From NCBI RefSeq assembly GCF_040686855.1, contig NZ_JBFBOG010000001.1, positions 186,001 to 250,000 on the forward strand: a DNA stretch of 64,000 nt, in the 5' to 3' direction. Source of the stretch: Leifsonia sp040686855 (GTDB lineage: Bacteria; Actinomycetota; Actinomycetes; Actinomycetales; Microbacteriaceae). The position numbers were made by a program, and so were the translations under genes. The notes beneath the pieces were generated by a model. The model worked only from the letters and a program-made list of their open reading frames with translations. It searched no databases and had not been told where the DNA came from. Of this stretch, positions 18,979-30,408 are shown in pieces; position 1 is the first letter of the stretch, and every line of letters begins with the position of its first letter.

Positions 18979-20844
18979 TTAAAGCCCCTGGGCGACCGGG
19001 GGCTCCGGCGTCTGCGGCTCCTGCGGCGCGACGGGAGCAGGGGCGGCCTCGTCGGAGCCGGCCGCCAGCAGCTCGAGGCGCAGGGCGCGGCGGGCGCGCT
19101 GCTGCTCCGGGTCCGGGAGCGGCACGGCCGCGAGGAGGCGCTGGGTGTAGGCCTCCTTCGGGTAGCGCAGGATCTCGTCGCGGGTGCCCACCTCGACCAG
19201 GTGGCCGTGGTGCATCACCGCAATACGGTCGGCGAGCACGTCGATGACCGCGAGGTCGTGGGTGATGAAGAGGCAGGCGAAGTTCATCTCGCGCTGCAGC
19301 TGCTGCATCAGCTCGAGCACGCGAGCCTGCACCGAGACGTCGAGCGCGCTGGTCGGCTCGTCCGCGATGAGCACCTTCGGCTGCAGCGAGAGCGCGCGGG
19401 CGATGCCGACGCGCTGCTTCTGGCCGCCGGAGAGCTCGTGCGGGAACCGGCTGCGGTACGCGCGCGGCAGCTCGACGCTGTCGAGCAGGCGGTCGACCTC
19501 CTTCGAGAGGTCGGCCCCCTTCAATCCCTTGGCCAGGCGCAGCGGCTCGCCGATCGAGTCGGCGATCTGGAGGCGCGGGTTCAGCGAGGACGACGGGTCC
19601 TGGAACACGATGCCGACGTTGCGGTGCAGCTTTCGGATCTCGTCCCGGCCGGCGTTGCTGATGTCCTGACCGGCGACGACCAGCTTGCCCGAGTGGATCG
19701 GCAGCAGGCCGATCGCGGCACGGCCGAGCGTGGTCTTGCCCGAACCGGACTCGCCCACCAGGCCGACGACCTCGCCCTGCCGGATCTGCAGGTCGATGTC
19801 GCTCGCGGCGCGGAACGCGGGAACGCGGCCGTGCTTCGGGTACTCGATCGCGACGTTCTGGAAGTCGACGACGACCTCGCGCTTGTCGAGCTCCGCCTTC
19901 TCGTGCTCCGCCTGGGCGGCGCGCTCGTTGGCGCGGATGCGCTCGGCGAACTCGGCGTCGGGGTTCTCGGTGCCGGCGGCGAGGGCCGCGGTGGTGTCGA
20001 TCTCCTCGTCCTCGCGCTGGCCGAGGTGCGGCACCGCGTCGAGGAGGGCGATCGTGTAGGGGTGCTGCGGGGCGGCGAAGACGTCCTTCACCGTTCCCGC
20101 CTCGACGATGTCGCCCTTGCGCATCACGACGATGTTGTCGGCCAGGTCGGCGACGACGCCCATGTCGTGGGTGATGAGCAGGATGGCGCTGTCCAGGCGG
20201 TCGCGGAGGCTGCGCAGCAGCTCCAGGATCTCGGCCTGCACCGTGACGTCGAGCGCCGTTGTCGGCTCGTCGGCGATGAGGAGCTTCGGGTCGCACGAGA
20301 TCGACTGGGCGATCATGGCGCGCTGACGCTGGCCGCCCGAGAGCTGGTGCGGGTACGAATTGAACGCCTTCTTCGGGTCGGGAAGCTCGACCATGGCGAG
20401 CAGTTCGAGCGCGCGCTCCTTGGCCTCGTGCGGCGACATCCCGAAGTGGATGCGCAGCGTCTCGACGATCTGGAAGCCGACGGTGTAGACGGGGTTGAGC
20501 GCCGTCATCGGCTCCTGGAAGATCACCGCGACCTGCCGTCCGCGCACGCGCCGCATCTGCGGCTGGCTGAGGCCCGTCAGCTCGCGACCGTCGAGCTTGA
20601 TCGAGCCCTGGACGCGGGAGTTCTTCGGCAGGAGGTCGAGGATCGCCATCGAGCTCGCACTCTTGCCCGAGCCGGACTCGCCCACGATGGCGAGCACCTC
20701 GCCGGGGCGGATCTGGTAGTTCAGGTTCTTGGCGGCGGGCACCCACACGCCGTCCACGCCGAAGTCGACGGAGAGTCCGTTCACCTCGAGCACGGGGCCG
20801 CCGGTCACGGTGGACGTGCCGACCGTGTTGGTCTCAGCAGTCAT
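18979..20844 (-). CDS. oligopeptide ABC transporter ATP-binding protein with two fused ATPase domains (DppD-DppF type)
   Basis: A 621-residue protein with two complete ABC ATPases in tandem. Domain 1 has Walker A GESGSGKSASS and signature LSGGQRQR; domain 2 (from about residue 325) has Walker A GESGSGKTTLG and signature LSGGQKQRVGIARAL. In most bacteria these are separate OppD and OppF proteins; the fused form is common in actinobacteria. It energises peptide import by the permeases at 21548-24090. An antiparallel gene separates it from the permeases. AGGA lies 7 nt before the ATG, and a Pro/Ala-rich tail ends the protein. Confidence 0.93.
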   Translation of the reverse strand: MTAETNTVGTSTVTGGPVLEVNGLSVDFGVDGVWVPAAKNLNYQIRPGEVLAIVGESGSGKSASSMAILDLLPKNSRVQGSIKLDGRELTGLSQPQMRRVRGRQVAVIFQEPMTALNPVYTVGFQIVETLRIHFGMSPHEAKERALELLAMVELPDPKKAFNSYPHQLSGGQRQRAMIAQSISCDPKLLIADEPTTALDVTVQAEILELLRSLRDRLDSAILLITHDMGVVADLADNIVVMRKGDIVEAGTVKDVFAAPQHPYTIALLDAVPHLGQREDEEIDTTAALAAGTENPDAEFAERIRANERAAQAEHEKAELDKREVVVDFQNVAIEYPKHGRVPAFRAASDIDLQIRQGEVVGLVGESGSGKTTLGRAAIGLLPIHSGKLVVAGQDISNAGRDEIRKLHRNVGIVFQDPSSSLNPRLQIADSIGEPLRLAKGLKGADLSKEVDRLLDSVELPRAYRSRFPHELSGGQKQRVGIARALSLQPKVLIADEPTSALDVSVQARVLELMQQLQREMNFACLFITHDLAVIDVLADRIAVMHHGHLVEVGTRDEILRYPKEAYTQRLLAAVPLPDPEQQRARRALRLELLAAGSDEAAPAPVAPQEPQTPEPPVAQGL

Positions 20845-20891
20845 CAGTGGTTCCTTTCGGGGGCGTTCGACGGGGATGAGAGCATGGAGCC

Positions 20892-21518
20892 ATGCCCTAC
20901 GTCTCCCCCGCCGGACGCGAGGTTTTCGTGTCCCGGTTCAACCGGGTCCTTGCCGTGCTGGTCTGGGCGGCCGCTGCCGCGCTGACCGTCGGCCTGCTGG
21001 TGAGCGTCCACGACGCCCGTCTGCTCTACATCGTGCCGCTGGCCCTGTTCGCCTTCATCGCCTGGGCGATGCTGTGGCGTCCGAACCTCGTCGTCGACGA
21101 CGACGGGCTTCACCTGGTCAACGTGACGCAGTCCGTCCGCATCCCGTGGGAGGCGCTCATCGCGGTCGACACCAAGTACGCGCTGACGCTGTACACGCCC
21201 GGCCGCAAGTTCCCGGTCTGGGCCGCTCCCGCTCCGGGCACGACCCGCACGCTCCGGGCGACCCGCAATGAGACGCGCGGACGCGTCGGACGGCCGAACG
21301 TCGAGGACAGCCTGCGCCGCCCCGGCGACCTGCTGGCGACCGAGTCGGGCGCCGCCGCCGAGGTGGTGCGCCGCCGCTGGGCGGCTCTGCAGGAGACCGG
21401 CGCGATCGAGGCCGGCCGTGCCGACGAGACGCCGGTCGACGTGCGCTGGCACATCGCGTCGCTCGCCGTGCTGGTACTGCTCGCGGCGGGCACCGTCGCC
21501 GCGCTGCTCCTGGCCTGA
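20892..21518 (+). CDS. PH-domain-like membrane protein inside the peptide transporter locus
   Basis: A 208-residue protein with two N-terminal transmembrane helices (about 16-40 and 45-62), then a soluble region resembling the bacterial PH-like fold (LVVDDDGLHLVNVTQSVRIP, a pattern of short beta strands), and a last helix at 187-206. This layout is common in actinobacterial PH-domain proteins of unknown role. It runs antiparallel to the transporter genes on both sides, 47 bp from the oppDF start and 29 bp from the oppC stop, so it is not part of that operon. Confidence 0.75.
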   Translation: MPYVSPAGREVFVSRFNRVLAVLVWAAAAALTVGLLVSVHDARLLYIVPLALFAFIAWAMLWRPNLVVDDDGLHLVNVTQSVRIPWEALIAVDTKYALTLYTPGRKFPVWAAPAPGTTRTLRATRNETRGRVGRPNVEDSLRRPGDLLATESGAAAEVVRRRWAALQETGAIEAGRADETPVDVRWHIASLAVLVLLAAGTVAALLLA

Positions 21519-21547
21519 GGCCGGGAGCAGCGCAGCGGGGCGGGTCG

Positions 21548-22558
21548 TCACAGCACGTCCTCCGCGAGGGCCGCTCCGGTCTTCGGCGTGCGGTCGTCGC
21601 CCTCGCCCTCCTCCGGCTCCTGCTCGCGCATCTTGCGGAGGTTGAACCGGCGGTGGCGCGGGTCGAACGCGTCGCGCAGACCGTCGCCGACGAAGTTGAC
21701 CAGCAGCGCGAGCGTCACGATGAACACACCGGGCCACCAAAACAGCCACGGTCGGGTCTGGAACGCCGACTGGTTCGAGCTGATCAGGAGGCCGAGCGAG
21801 ACGTCCGGCGGACGGATGCCGTAGCCGAGGTAGGACAACGCGGTCTCGAGCAGGATGGCCGAGGCCATGATCAGCGTCGAGGCGACGATGACGACGCCGA
21901 TCGCGTTCGGCAGGATGTGCTTGAAGATGATGCGGGTGTCGGAGGCGCCGGCGACGCGTGCCGCCTCCACGAACTCCCGCTCGCGCAGCGACAGGAACTC
22001 GCCGCGCACCAGACGGGCGATGCCCATCCACGAGAAGAACCCGAGCATCAGGGCCAGGAAGAACGCGCCGAGACCGCCGAACGCGTGTCCGACGACCGAG
22101 CCGATGACCAGCGCCGGGATGACGATGAACACGTCGGTGATGCGCATCAGGATCGCGTCGGTCACGCCGCGGAAGTAGCCCGCGACGGCGCCGACCACGA
22201 CGCCCACCACGCTCGCGATGAGGCCGAGGACCACCATCACGAGGATGGAGTTCTGGATGCCGCGCATCGTCAGTGCGAAGTAGTCCTTGCCGATGCGGTC
22301 CTGACCGAACGGGTGCTCCCAGGTCGGGGCGCCCTGCTGCACCTGGTCGTTCAGCTCGGTGTAGTTGTACTTCCACCAGCCGGGGATCGGCCCGAGGCCG
22401 ATCGCGGAGATCGAGAAGATCAGGATCAGGATGAACAGGATCGCGCTGGCGACGGCGACCTTGTTGGAGAGGAACCGCTTCCAGACGAGCTTCCCCTGGC
22501 TGACGGGCGGGGCGCTCGGCGCCTCGAGCTCGTCGGCGATACGGGTGGTTTCGGCCAT
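21548..22558 (-). CDS. oligopeptide ABC transporter permease, OppC/DppC type
   Basis: A 336-residue inner-membrane permease with a cytoplasmic N-terminus and six helices. It has the OppC features HPFGQDRIGKDYFALTMRG and the ATPase-docking loop EFVEAARVAGASDTRIIFKH, plus a conserved YLGYGIRPPDVSLG stretch. The C-terminal tail is acidic and hydrophilic. Its ATG overlaps the OppB stop by one base (TAATG), so the two permeases are translationally coupled. It forms the channel for peptides delivered by the lipoprotein at 24279-26072. Confidence 0.94.
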   Translation of the reverse strand: MAETTRIADELEAPSAPPVSQGKLVWKRFLSNKVAVASAILFILILIFSISAIGLGPIPGWWKYNYTELNDQVQQGAPTWEHPFGQDRIGKDYFALTMRGIQNSILVMVVLGLIASVVGVVVGAVAGYFRGVTDAILMRITDVFIVIPALVIGSVVGHAFGGLGAFFLALMLGFFSWMGIARLVRGEFLSLREREFVEAARVAGASDTRIIFKHILPNAIGVVIVASTLIMASAILLETALSYLGYGIRPPDVSLGLLISSNQSAFQTRPWLFWWPGVFIVTLALLVNFVGDGLRDAFDPRHRRFNLRKMREQEPEEGEGDDRTPKTGAALAEDVL

Positions 22559-24090
22559 TATCGGACCCTCACTCTCGGGTCGAGTGCGGCGTACGCGAGG
22601 TCTGCCAGGAAGTTGAACAGGATCGCCATCGCCGCGATCACCAGGAAGTACGCCATGACGGGGTTGAGGTCACCGCGGCTGAGGCCGAGGTTGAACAGCG
22701 AGCCCATGCCGGGGATGGCGAACACGCGCTCGGTGATGACCGCACCACCGAGCAGCGCGCCCACGTCGAACGCGACGAGGGTGGTGATCGGGATGAGCAT
22801 GTTACGGAACGCGTGGCGCACCACGACGGTCCGCTCGGGCAGGCCCTTCGCCCGCGCGGTGCGGATGAAGTCCTGGTTGAGCACCTCGAGCATCCCGGCC
22901 CGCGAGTAGCGGGTGTAGGAGGCGAACGAGATGAGGAGCAGCGCGATGGTCGGCAGCACCAGGTGGGTGAACGTGTCGAGTCCGGTGACCCACATGTCGC
23001 CCTCGAGGCCCGGCGTCGACGAGCCGACGGTCGCGATCGGGCGGCCGTTCGTGTCCTGGAAGTACTGCGGCCAGGCCTGCATGAAGCGGTCGACGATGAT
23101 TAGGAAGCCCGACACGATCGTCACGATGACCGCGATGCGCATGTTCTGGCCGCGGTCGTAGCCGCCGACGAAGTACCCGATGGCGAGGCTGACGACGATG
23201 GCGATGACCGCGAGGATCACGATGGTGGCGACCGTCGAGACGTTGAACAGCGGCTGCAGCACGAAGTAGCAGACCAGGCTGATCGCGCCGGCGATGGCCG
23301 CCGAGATCAGGGCCCGCCGGTTCTGCAGCCCGGAGATCAGCGCCGTTGTGCCGATCACCGTCGCCGCGATGAGGATGATCATCACCACCGGGCCGAGGCC
23401 CGGCATGAGGAACCAGTTCATCGCCGACATCAGCAGCAGAACGCCCGCGGTGGCGACACCGGAGATCAGGAAGGTGAGGAGCCTGCGGCGCCGGTCACCG
23501 CCGATCAGCGATTGCCAGATCAGACCGGCGACGACGCCGATGATCACCGCCACCCACCACGGTATGACCGGGTGCGCGAGGAAGTTGTTGAAGCCGATCG
23601 CGACGAACTCCTTGAGGAGCACCGCGACGAGGAAGGCCGGCAGGGAGTACAGGAAGAAGCTGAGGAACGTGACGACGTTGTCGAGTCCGCTGTACTGCCG
23701 GAGGGCCGTGACGATGCCGATCGTGACACCCAGCAGGATGGCCAGGATCAGAGCGGCGGTGACCAGCTGCACCGTGGACCCGAGGGCCTGGGGCAGGATG
23801 TCGACCACCTTCGCGTTCGAGACGGTGGACCCCAGGTCGCAGGCGTTGGCGAACGGGATGAGGCACTTGGCCGCACCGCCCAGCCAGAGCAGCCAGCGCA
23901 GCGGCGGCACGACGTCCAGCTGCAGGAGCTGGATGCGCGCGTTGATCAGCTGCGTCTTGTTGGGGGAATTGCTGCTTCGCAGATCCTGGAGCGGGTCGGC
24001 ACTGTAGGCCACCAGCATGTACATCAGGAACGAAGCGGCGATGATGATGAGCACTGAGACCAGAAGGCGTCTCAGGATGAAACTCGCCAT
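22558..24090 (-). CDS. oligopeptide ABC transporter permease, OppB/DppB type, enlarged
   Basis: A 510-residue permease; usual OppB proteins are about 310-340 residues. The standard OppB parts are present: N-terminal helix (MASFILRRLLVSVLIIIAAS), helices at about 103-165, and the C-terminal block with the docking loop QDFIRTARAKGLPERTVVVRH and ending LADLAYAALDPRVRVR. Between them, at about residues 175-335, is an inserted block of five or six extra hydrophobic helices. The start at 24090 is chosen because it matches the family N-terminus; the longer frame adds non-membrane sequence. It follows the substrate-binding gene across two hairpins. Confidence 0.9.
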   Translation of the reverse strand: MASFILRRLLVSVLIIIAASFLMYMLVAYSADPLQDLRSSNSPNKTQLINARIQLLQLDVVPPLRWLLWLGGAAKCLIPFANACDLGSTVSNAKVVDILPQALGSTVQLVTAALILAILLGVTIGIVTALRQYSGLDNVVTFLSFFLYSLPAFLVAVLLKEFVAIGFNNFLAHPVIPWWVAVIIGVVAGLIWQSLIGGDRRRRLLTFLISGVATAGVLLLMSAMNWFLMPGLGPVVMIILIAATVIGTTALISGLQNRRALISAAIAGAISLVCYFVLQPLFNVSTVATIVILAVIAIVVSLAIGYFVGGYDRGQNMRIAVIVTIVSGFLIIVDRFMQAWPQYFQDTNGRPIATVGSSTPGLEGDMWVTGLDTFTHLVLPTIALLLISFASYTRYSRAGMLEVLNQDFIRTARAKGLPERTVVVRHAFRNMLIPITTLVAFDVGALLGGAVITERVFAIPGMGSLFNLGLSRGDLNPVMAYFLVIAAMAILFNFLADLAYAALDPRVRVR

Positions 24091-24199
24091 AGGTTCAAAA
24101 CCTTCACTGACAGGACGCGCCGATCGGGGGGTGCGGCGGGGGTGCCGCCAGGCGCGTATCTCAAGGGTGGACGGATCGCGTCCACCGACTACATGATAC

Positions 24200-24265
24200 G
24201 GGGCGCCGGCTGAGAACCGACGCCCCGCCGCAGGGAGAGTGCCCGGGGTTCGCCCGGGCACTCTC
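24200..24265 (-). terminator. two hairpins between the peptide-binding gene and oppB
   Basis: A perfect 13-bp stem (GAGAGTGCCCGGG at 24235-24247 with CCCGGGCACTCTC at 24253-24265, 5-nt loop) is followed in the minus direction by a second hairpin at 24200-24226 (GGGGCGCCGG with CCGACGCCCC, one mismatch). They lie just after the binding-protein stop. They probably act as a partial terminator or 3' mRNA stabiliser giving more binding protein than permease. Confidence 0.7.
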
Positions 24266-24278
24266 TCTTACGGAGCTG

Positions 24279-26072
24279 TTACTTCGAGGAGGTCGACGAC
24301 TTGACCGACCACTCCCAGAAGTTCCAGAACGGGCCGGACTGCCCGCCGTTGTACTTGACGCCATCCACTCGGTTGGTGGCCGCGAAGACACCGGGGAGCT
24401 GGAAGAGCGGCAGACCGTAGCCGTCGCTGAAGGCCTGCTTGTCGATCTGGTACTCGATCTTCGTCAGCTCATCCTTGTCCAGGGTGGTCTGCGACTTGAG
24501 GGCCAGGTCGTTGGTGCCGGTGTAGCCGTTGTAGTTACCGCCACCCTGCGAGGAGAACACCTGCGGCAGCTGCGAGGTGCCTGCACCCGGGCTGATCCAG
24601 CCGAAGAGCGAGGCGTCGTAGTCGCCACCCGGGAGCAGCTTGCTCCAGTCGGGCGAGCCGGCGTCCACGACCTTGATGCCGGCCTTGGCGGCCGAGGCCT
24701 GGATCGACTGGAACTCGTCGACACGGTTCGGGTTGTTGGTGTTGTAGAGGATCCGGATCGACGGGGTCGCGCCGGCGAGGAGCGCCTTGGCGCCGTCGAT
24801 GTCGACCTTGTCGTACTTGTCGGAGCCGTTCTGCTTGACGCTGCCCGCGTACTCCTCCTGGTTCGGCAGGAAGATCTGCGAGTTCAGGACCTTCGCCTTC
24901 GAGTCGACCGGGGTGACGATCGAGTCGAGGATCTGCTGACGCGGGATGGTCTTGAGGAACGCCTCACGGACCTTGGCGTCGGCGAACACCGGCGACTTGA
25001 AGTTCAGGTCGAGGTGGTCGTACGAGGCCTGCGCACCGGTGAGGATCTTCGCGCTGGTCTGCTTGAGCGCGGTGATCGTGTCGGCGGACGCCTGCGGGTT
25101 GATGATGTCGACCTCACCGTTCTGGAGAGCGGTGACCTGGGCGTTCGCGTCCGGGATGATGCGGAACACGATCTTGTCGACGTTCGGCTTGAGGCCGCCC
25201 GCGTAGTACTTGTTCGGCGTCATGGTCAGCGACTGACCCGGGGTCCACGACGAGACGACGAACGGGCCGGAGGAGACCAGCAGGTCCTTGTCGGTCGGGA
25301 ACGCGGTGACGTCGTAGCCGGTGTTGACGAAGTCGGCGGCCTTCTTCAGCGTCGGGTCGGCCGGCGCCGGGTTGGCCGGGTCGCCCTTCGGCAGGCCCTT
25401 CAGCAGCTTCGTCAGGTCGGCGGCCGAGGAGAGGCCGGCCTTCTTGGCGACGATGTGCGCGGGCTGCGCGATCGGGTTGACGAGCTCCCAGTCCACGTAC
25501 GGCGTGGCGTACTTGAGGGTGATCGTGCGGTTGTCGTTGCTGACCTCGGGGAAGTCCGTCGAGTCGATACCGGCGGTCGAGCCCGCGATCTGGAAGTACT
25601 GCGTGCCGCTGGTGACGTTGCCGCTGTCGTCGAACTTCGCCGAGTCGTAGTGACCGGAGGCGATCGCCCAGGCGAGGACCATGTCGTCAGCGGTGACGGG
25701 CTCGCCGTCGGACCACTTGTCGTCCTTGTTCAGGGTGTACTTGACCGTCAGCGGGTCGTCCGAGGTCTTCTCGAACGTGCCGAACTTGTCGTCGTGGACG
25801 ATCTTGTAGTTGTTGTCGATGTACTGGAACCCGGTTCCGTACGACCCGTTCAGGTAGCCGACCTGGCCGTTGGTGTCCAGGTTGCCCTGCGGGGTCTGCG
25901 AGTTGAACGAGGTGAAGTCGTTGACGACCGCAACCGTCACGGTGCCGCCCTTGGCAGCGGACGAGGTGCTGGTGCTGCCGGACGTGGTGCAGGCCGACAG
26001 AGCCAGTGCTGCGACGCCTGCGACGGCGACCGCGCTGACCGCGTACCTCACCCTTCTTCCGTTGATGTGCAA
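24279..26072 (-). CDS. ABC transporter substrate-binding lipoprotein, oligopeptide family 5
   Basis: A 597-residue extracytoplasmic binding protein of the DppA/OppA (SBP_bac_5) family. A short signal peptide ends at the lipobox LSAC (Cys28), followed by a Ser/Thr-rich linker and a large three-domain binding fold (DKWSDGEPVTADDMVLAW and NGEVDIINPQASADT are typical). I start it at TTG 26072, because a perfect AGGAGG lies 4 nt upstream and it gives a normal lipoprotein signal; the longer frame adds about 33 basic residues. It captures peptides for the permeases and ATPase on the same strand. Confidence 0.93.
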   Translation of the reverse strand: MHINGRRVRYAVSAVAVAGVAALALSACTTSGSTSTSSAAKGGTVTVAVVNDFTSFNSQTPQGNLDTNGQVGYLNGSYGTGFQYIDNNYKIVHDDKFGTFEKTSDDPLTVKYTLNKDDKWSDGEPVTADDMVLAWAIASGHYDSAKFDDSGNVTSGTQYFQIAGSTAGIDSTDFPEVSNDNRTITLKYATPYVDWELVNPIAQPAHIVAKKAGLSSAADLTKLLKGLPKGDPANPAPADPTLKKAADFVNTGYDVTAFPTDKDLLVSSGPFVVSSWTPGQSLTMTPNKYYAGGLKPNVDKIVFRIIPDANAQVTALQNGEVDIINPQASADTITALKQTSAKILTGAQASYDHLDLNFKSPVFADAKVREAFLKTIPRQQILDSIVTPVDSKAKVLNSQIFLPNQEEYAGSVKQNGSDKYDKVDIDGAKALLAGATPSIRILYNTNNPNRVDEFQSIQASAAKAGIKVVDAGSPDWSKLLPGGDYDASLFGWISPGAGTSQLPQVFSSQGGGNYNGYTGTNDLALKSQTTLDKDELTKIEYQIDKQAFSDGYGLPLFQLPGVFAATNRVDGVKYNGGQSGPFWNFWEWSVKSSTSSK

Positions 26073-26076
26073 TGTT

Positions 26077-26082
26077 CCTCCT
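26077..26082 (-). promoter_or_regulatory. ribosome binding site fixing the TTG start of the peptide-binding lipoprotein
   Basis: AGGAGG on the minus strand, 4 nt before TTG at 26072. It decides the start in favour of a rare TTG codon over upstream in-frame starts and over a GTG 21 nt further in. Confidence 0.75.
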
Positions 26083-26283
26083 GTGCGAAGTGTGCGACGG
26101 TGCAGGCGTGCGAGAGTGCCTGTCCCGCGCGGGATAAGAATGACCCTAGGTATCGCCGCGAGCGATTGCAAAACAGGCGGGGAAAACGTTACATAGTGGT
26201 AACTCAGTCGACGGAATCCTGCACGAAGCGCACAAAAACGGTGGATTAGTTCGCTCCATGCAACGATCTGGCAGGATGCCCCT

Positions 26284-27084
26284 ATGAGTCAGACGCCGAC
26301 CTTCGCGGCAGAGGTGCCCGTGGCGAAGCCGGGACGAAGCCGTTTGTGGTGGGAGATCGCCATCGTCCTCGGGCTCTCGCTCGGGCAGTCGGCGATCTAC
26401 TCGATCGTGACGATCATCGACCGGTCGACGCAGAGCACGCCGCTCTCGCAGCAGACCGCTCAGGTCAACCCGAGCCAGTCGAACCGCGAGGTCTTCGACT
26501 TCCTCTACCAGGTGCTGGGCAACCTGTTCCCGCTGTTCGCGGTCGCCCTGGTGATCTACCTGCTCTGGCAGCCGCAGCGCAGCGGCTTCCGGCGGATCGG
26601 ATTCGACCTCACCCGGCCGGGCCGGGACCTCGGCGGCGGGGTGCTGCTGTTCCTGGTGATCGGCATCCCGGGCATCCTGTTCTACGCGCTGACCCGCCTG
26701 CTCGGCATCACGGTCGCCGTGCAGGCGTCGACGCTGGACGCGCACTGGTGGACCGTGCCCGTCCTCATCCTGGCCGCGTTGCGCGCCGCGCTGCAGGAGG
26801 AGGTGATCGTCGTCGGCTACCTCTTCACGCGGCTGCGGCAGCTGGGCTGGGGCACGTGGACGATCATCGTCGTGTCGGCGCTGCTCCGCGGCAGCTACCA
26901 CCTGTACCAGGGCTTCGGCCCGTTCGTCGGCAACGCCGTGATGGGCGTCGTCTTCGGCTGGGCCTACACGCGCTGGGGCCGCGTGATGCCGCTGGTGGTC
27001 GCGCACACGATCATCGACATCGTGTCGTTCGTCGGCTACCCCCTCGCCGTCGCCTGGTGGCCGTCGGTCTTCGCCGCGCACTAG
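26284..27084 (+). CDS. CPBP-family intramembrane metalloprotease (Abi-like)
   Basis: A 266-residue membrane protein with about seven helices. The CPBP motifs are Glu-Glu at residues 172-173 (ALQEEVIVVGYL), His206 in GSYHLYQG, Asn217 in the next helix and His241 in VVAHTIIDI. The classic EExxxR arginine is valine here, a variant seen in other actinobacterial members. Members process prenylated or signal-peptide-like substrates, or have unknown roles. The hexamer CAGGAT (26272-26277) ends 6 nt before the ATG, so the mRNA may be leaderless. Confidence 0.85.
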   Translation: MSQTPTFAAEVPVAKPGRSRLWWEIAIVLGLSLGQSAIYSIVTIIDRSTQSTPLSQQTAQVNPSQSNREVFDFLYQVLGNLFPLFAVALVIYLLWQPQRSGFRRIGFDLTRPGRDLGGGVLLFLVIGIPGILFYALTRLLGITVAVQASTLDAHWWTVPVLILAALRAALQEEVIVVGYLFTRLRQLGWGTWTIIVVSALLRGSYHLYQGFGPFVGNAVMGVVFGWAYTRWGRVMPLVVAHTIIDIVSFVGYPLAVAWWPSVFAAH

Positions 27085-27100
27085 CCACCAGGCGAACGGG

Positions 27101-30016
<2,916 letters not shown>

Positions 30017-30031
30017 GAAGGAGCGGGAACC

Positions 30032-30406
30032 TTACTCGCCGGTGAGGGCGGCGTACTCGTCGTAGCTGAGGAGGTTGTCGGGCAGCTCGGTGAAGCGGAC
30101 CTTCACCAGCCAGCCCTCGCCGAACGGGTCGGAGTTGACGAGCTCGGGGGCGTCGACGACGGCCGAGTTCGCCTCGGCGACGATGCCGTCGACGGGGGCG
30201 AACAGCTCGCCCACCGACTTGGTCGACTCGATCTCGCCCACGACACGGCCGGCGGTGACGTCGCTGCCCTCGTCGGGCAGCTCGACGAAGACCACGTCGC
30301 CCAGCTTCTCGGCGGCGTAGGAGGTGATGCCGACGGTCGCGACGTCACCCTCGACCAGGAGCCATTCGTGCTCGGGCGTGTACTTCAGGTCTCGTTCTGC
30401 GGCCAT
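30032..30406 (-). CDS. gcvH: glycine cleavage system H protein
   Basis: A 124-residue lipoyl carrier of the glycine cleavage system. The lipoylated residue is Lys63 in GEIESTKSVGELFAPV, and the rest is the expected all-beta fold with the C-terminal helix (LLSYDEYAAL). It shuttles aminomethyl and dihydrolipoyl between GcvP, GcvT and lipoamide dehydrogenase. The ATG at 30406 follows the gcvT stop by 2 nt, so translation is coupled; longer in-frame sequence lies inside gcvT. Confidence 0.97.
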   Translation of the reverse strand: MAAERDLKYTPEHEWLLVEGDVATVGITSYAAEKLGDVVFVELPDEGSDVTAGRVVGEIESTKSVGELFAPVDGIVAEANSAVVDAPELVNSDPFGEGWLVKVRFTELPDNLLSYDEYAALTGE

Positions 30407-30408
30407 GG

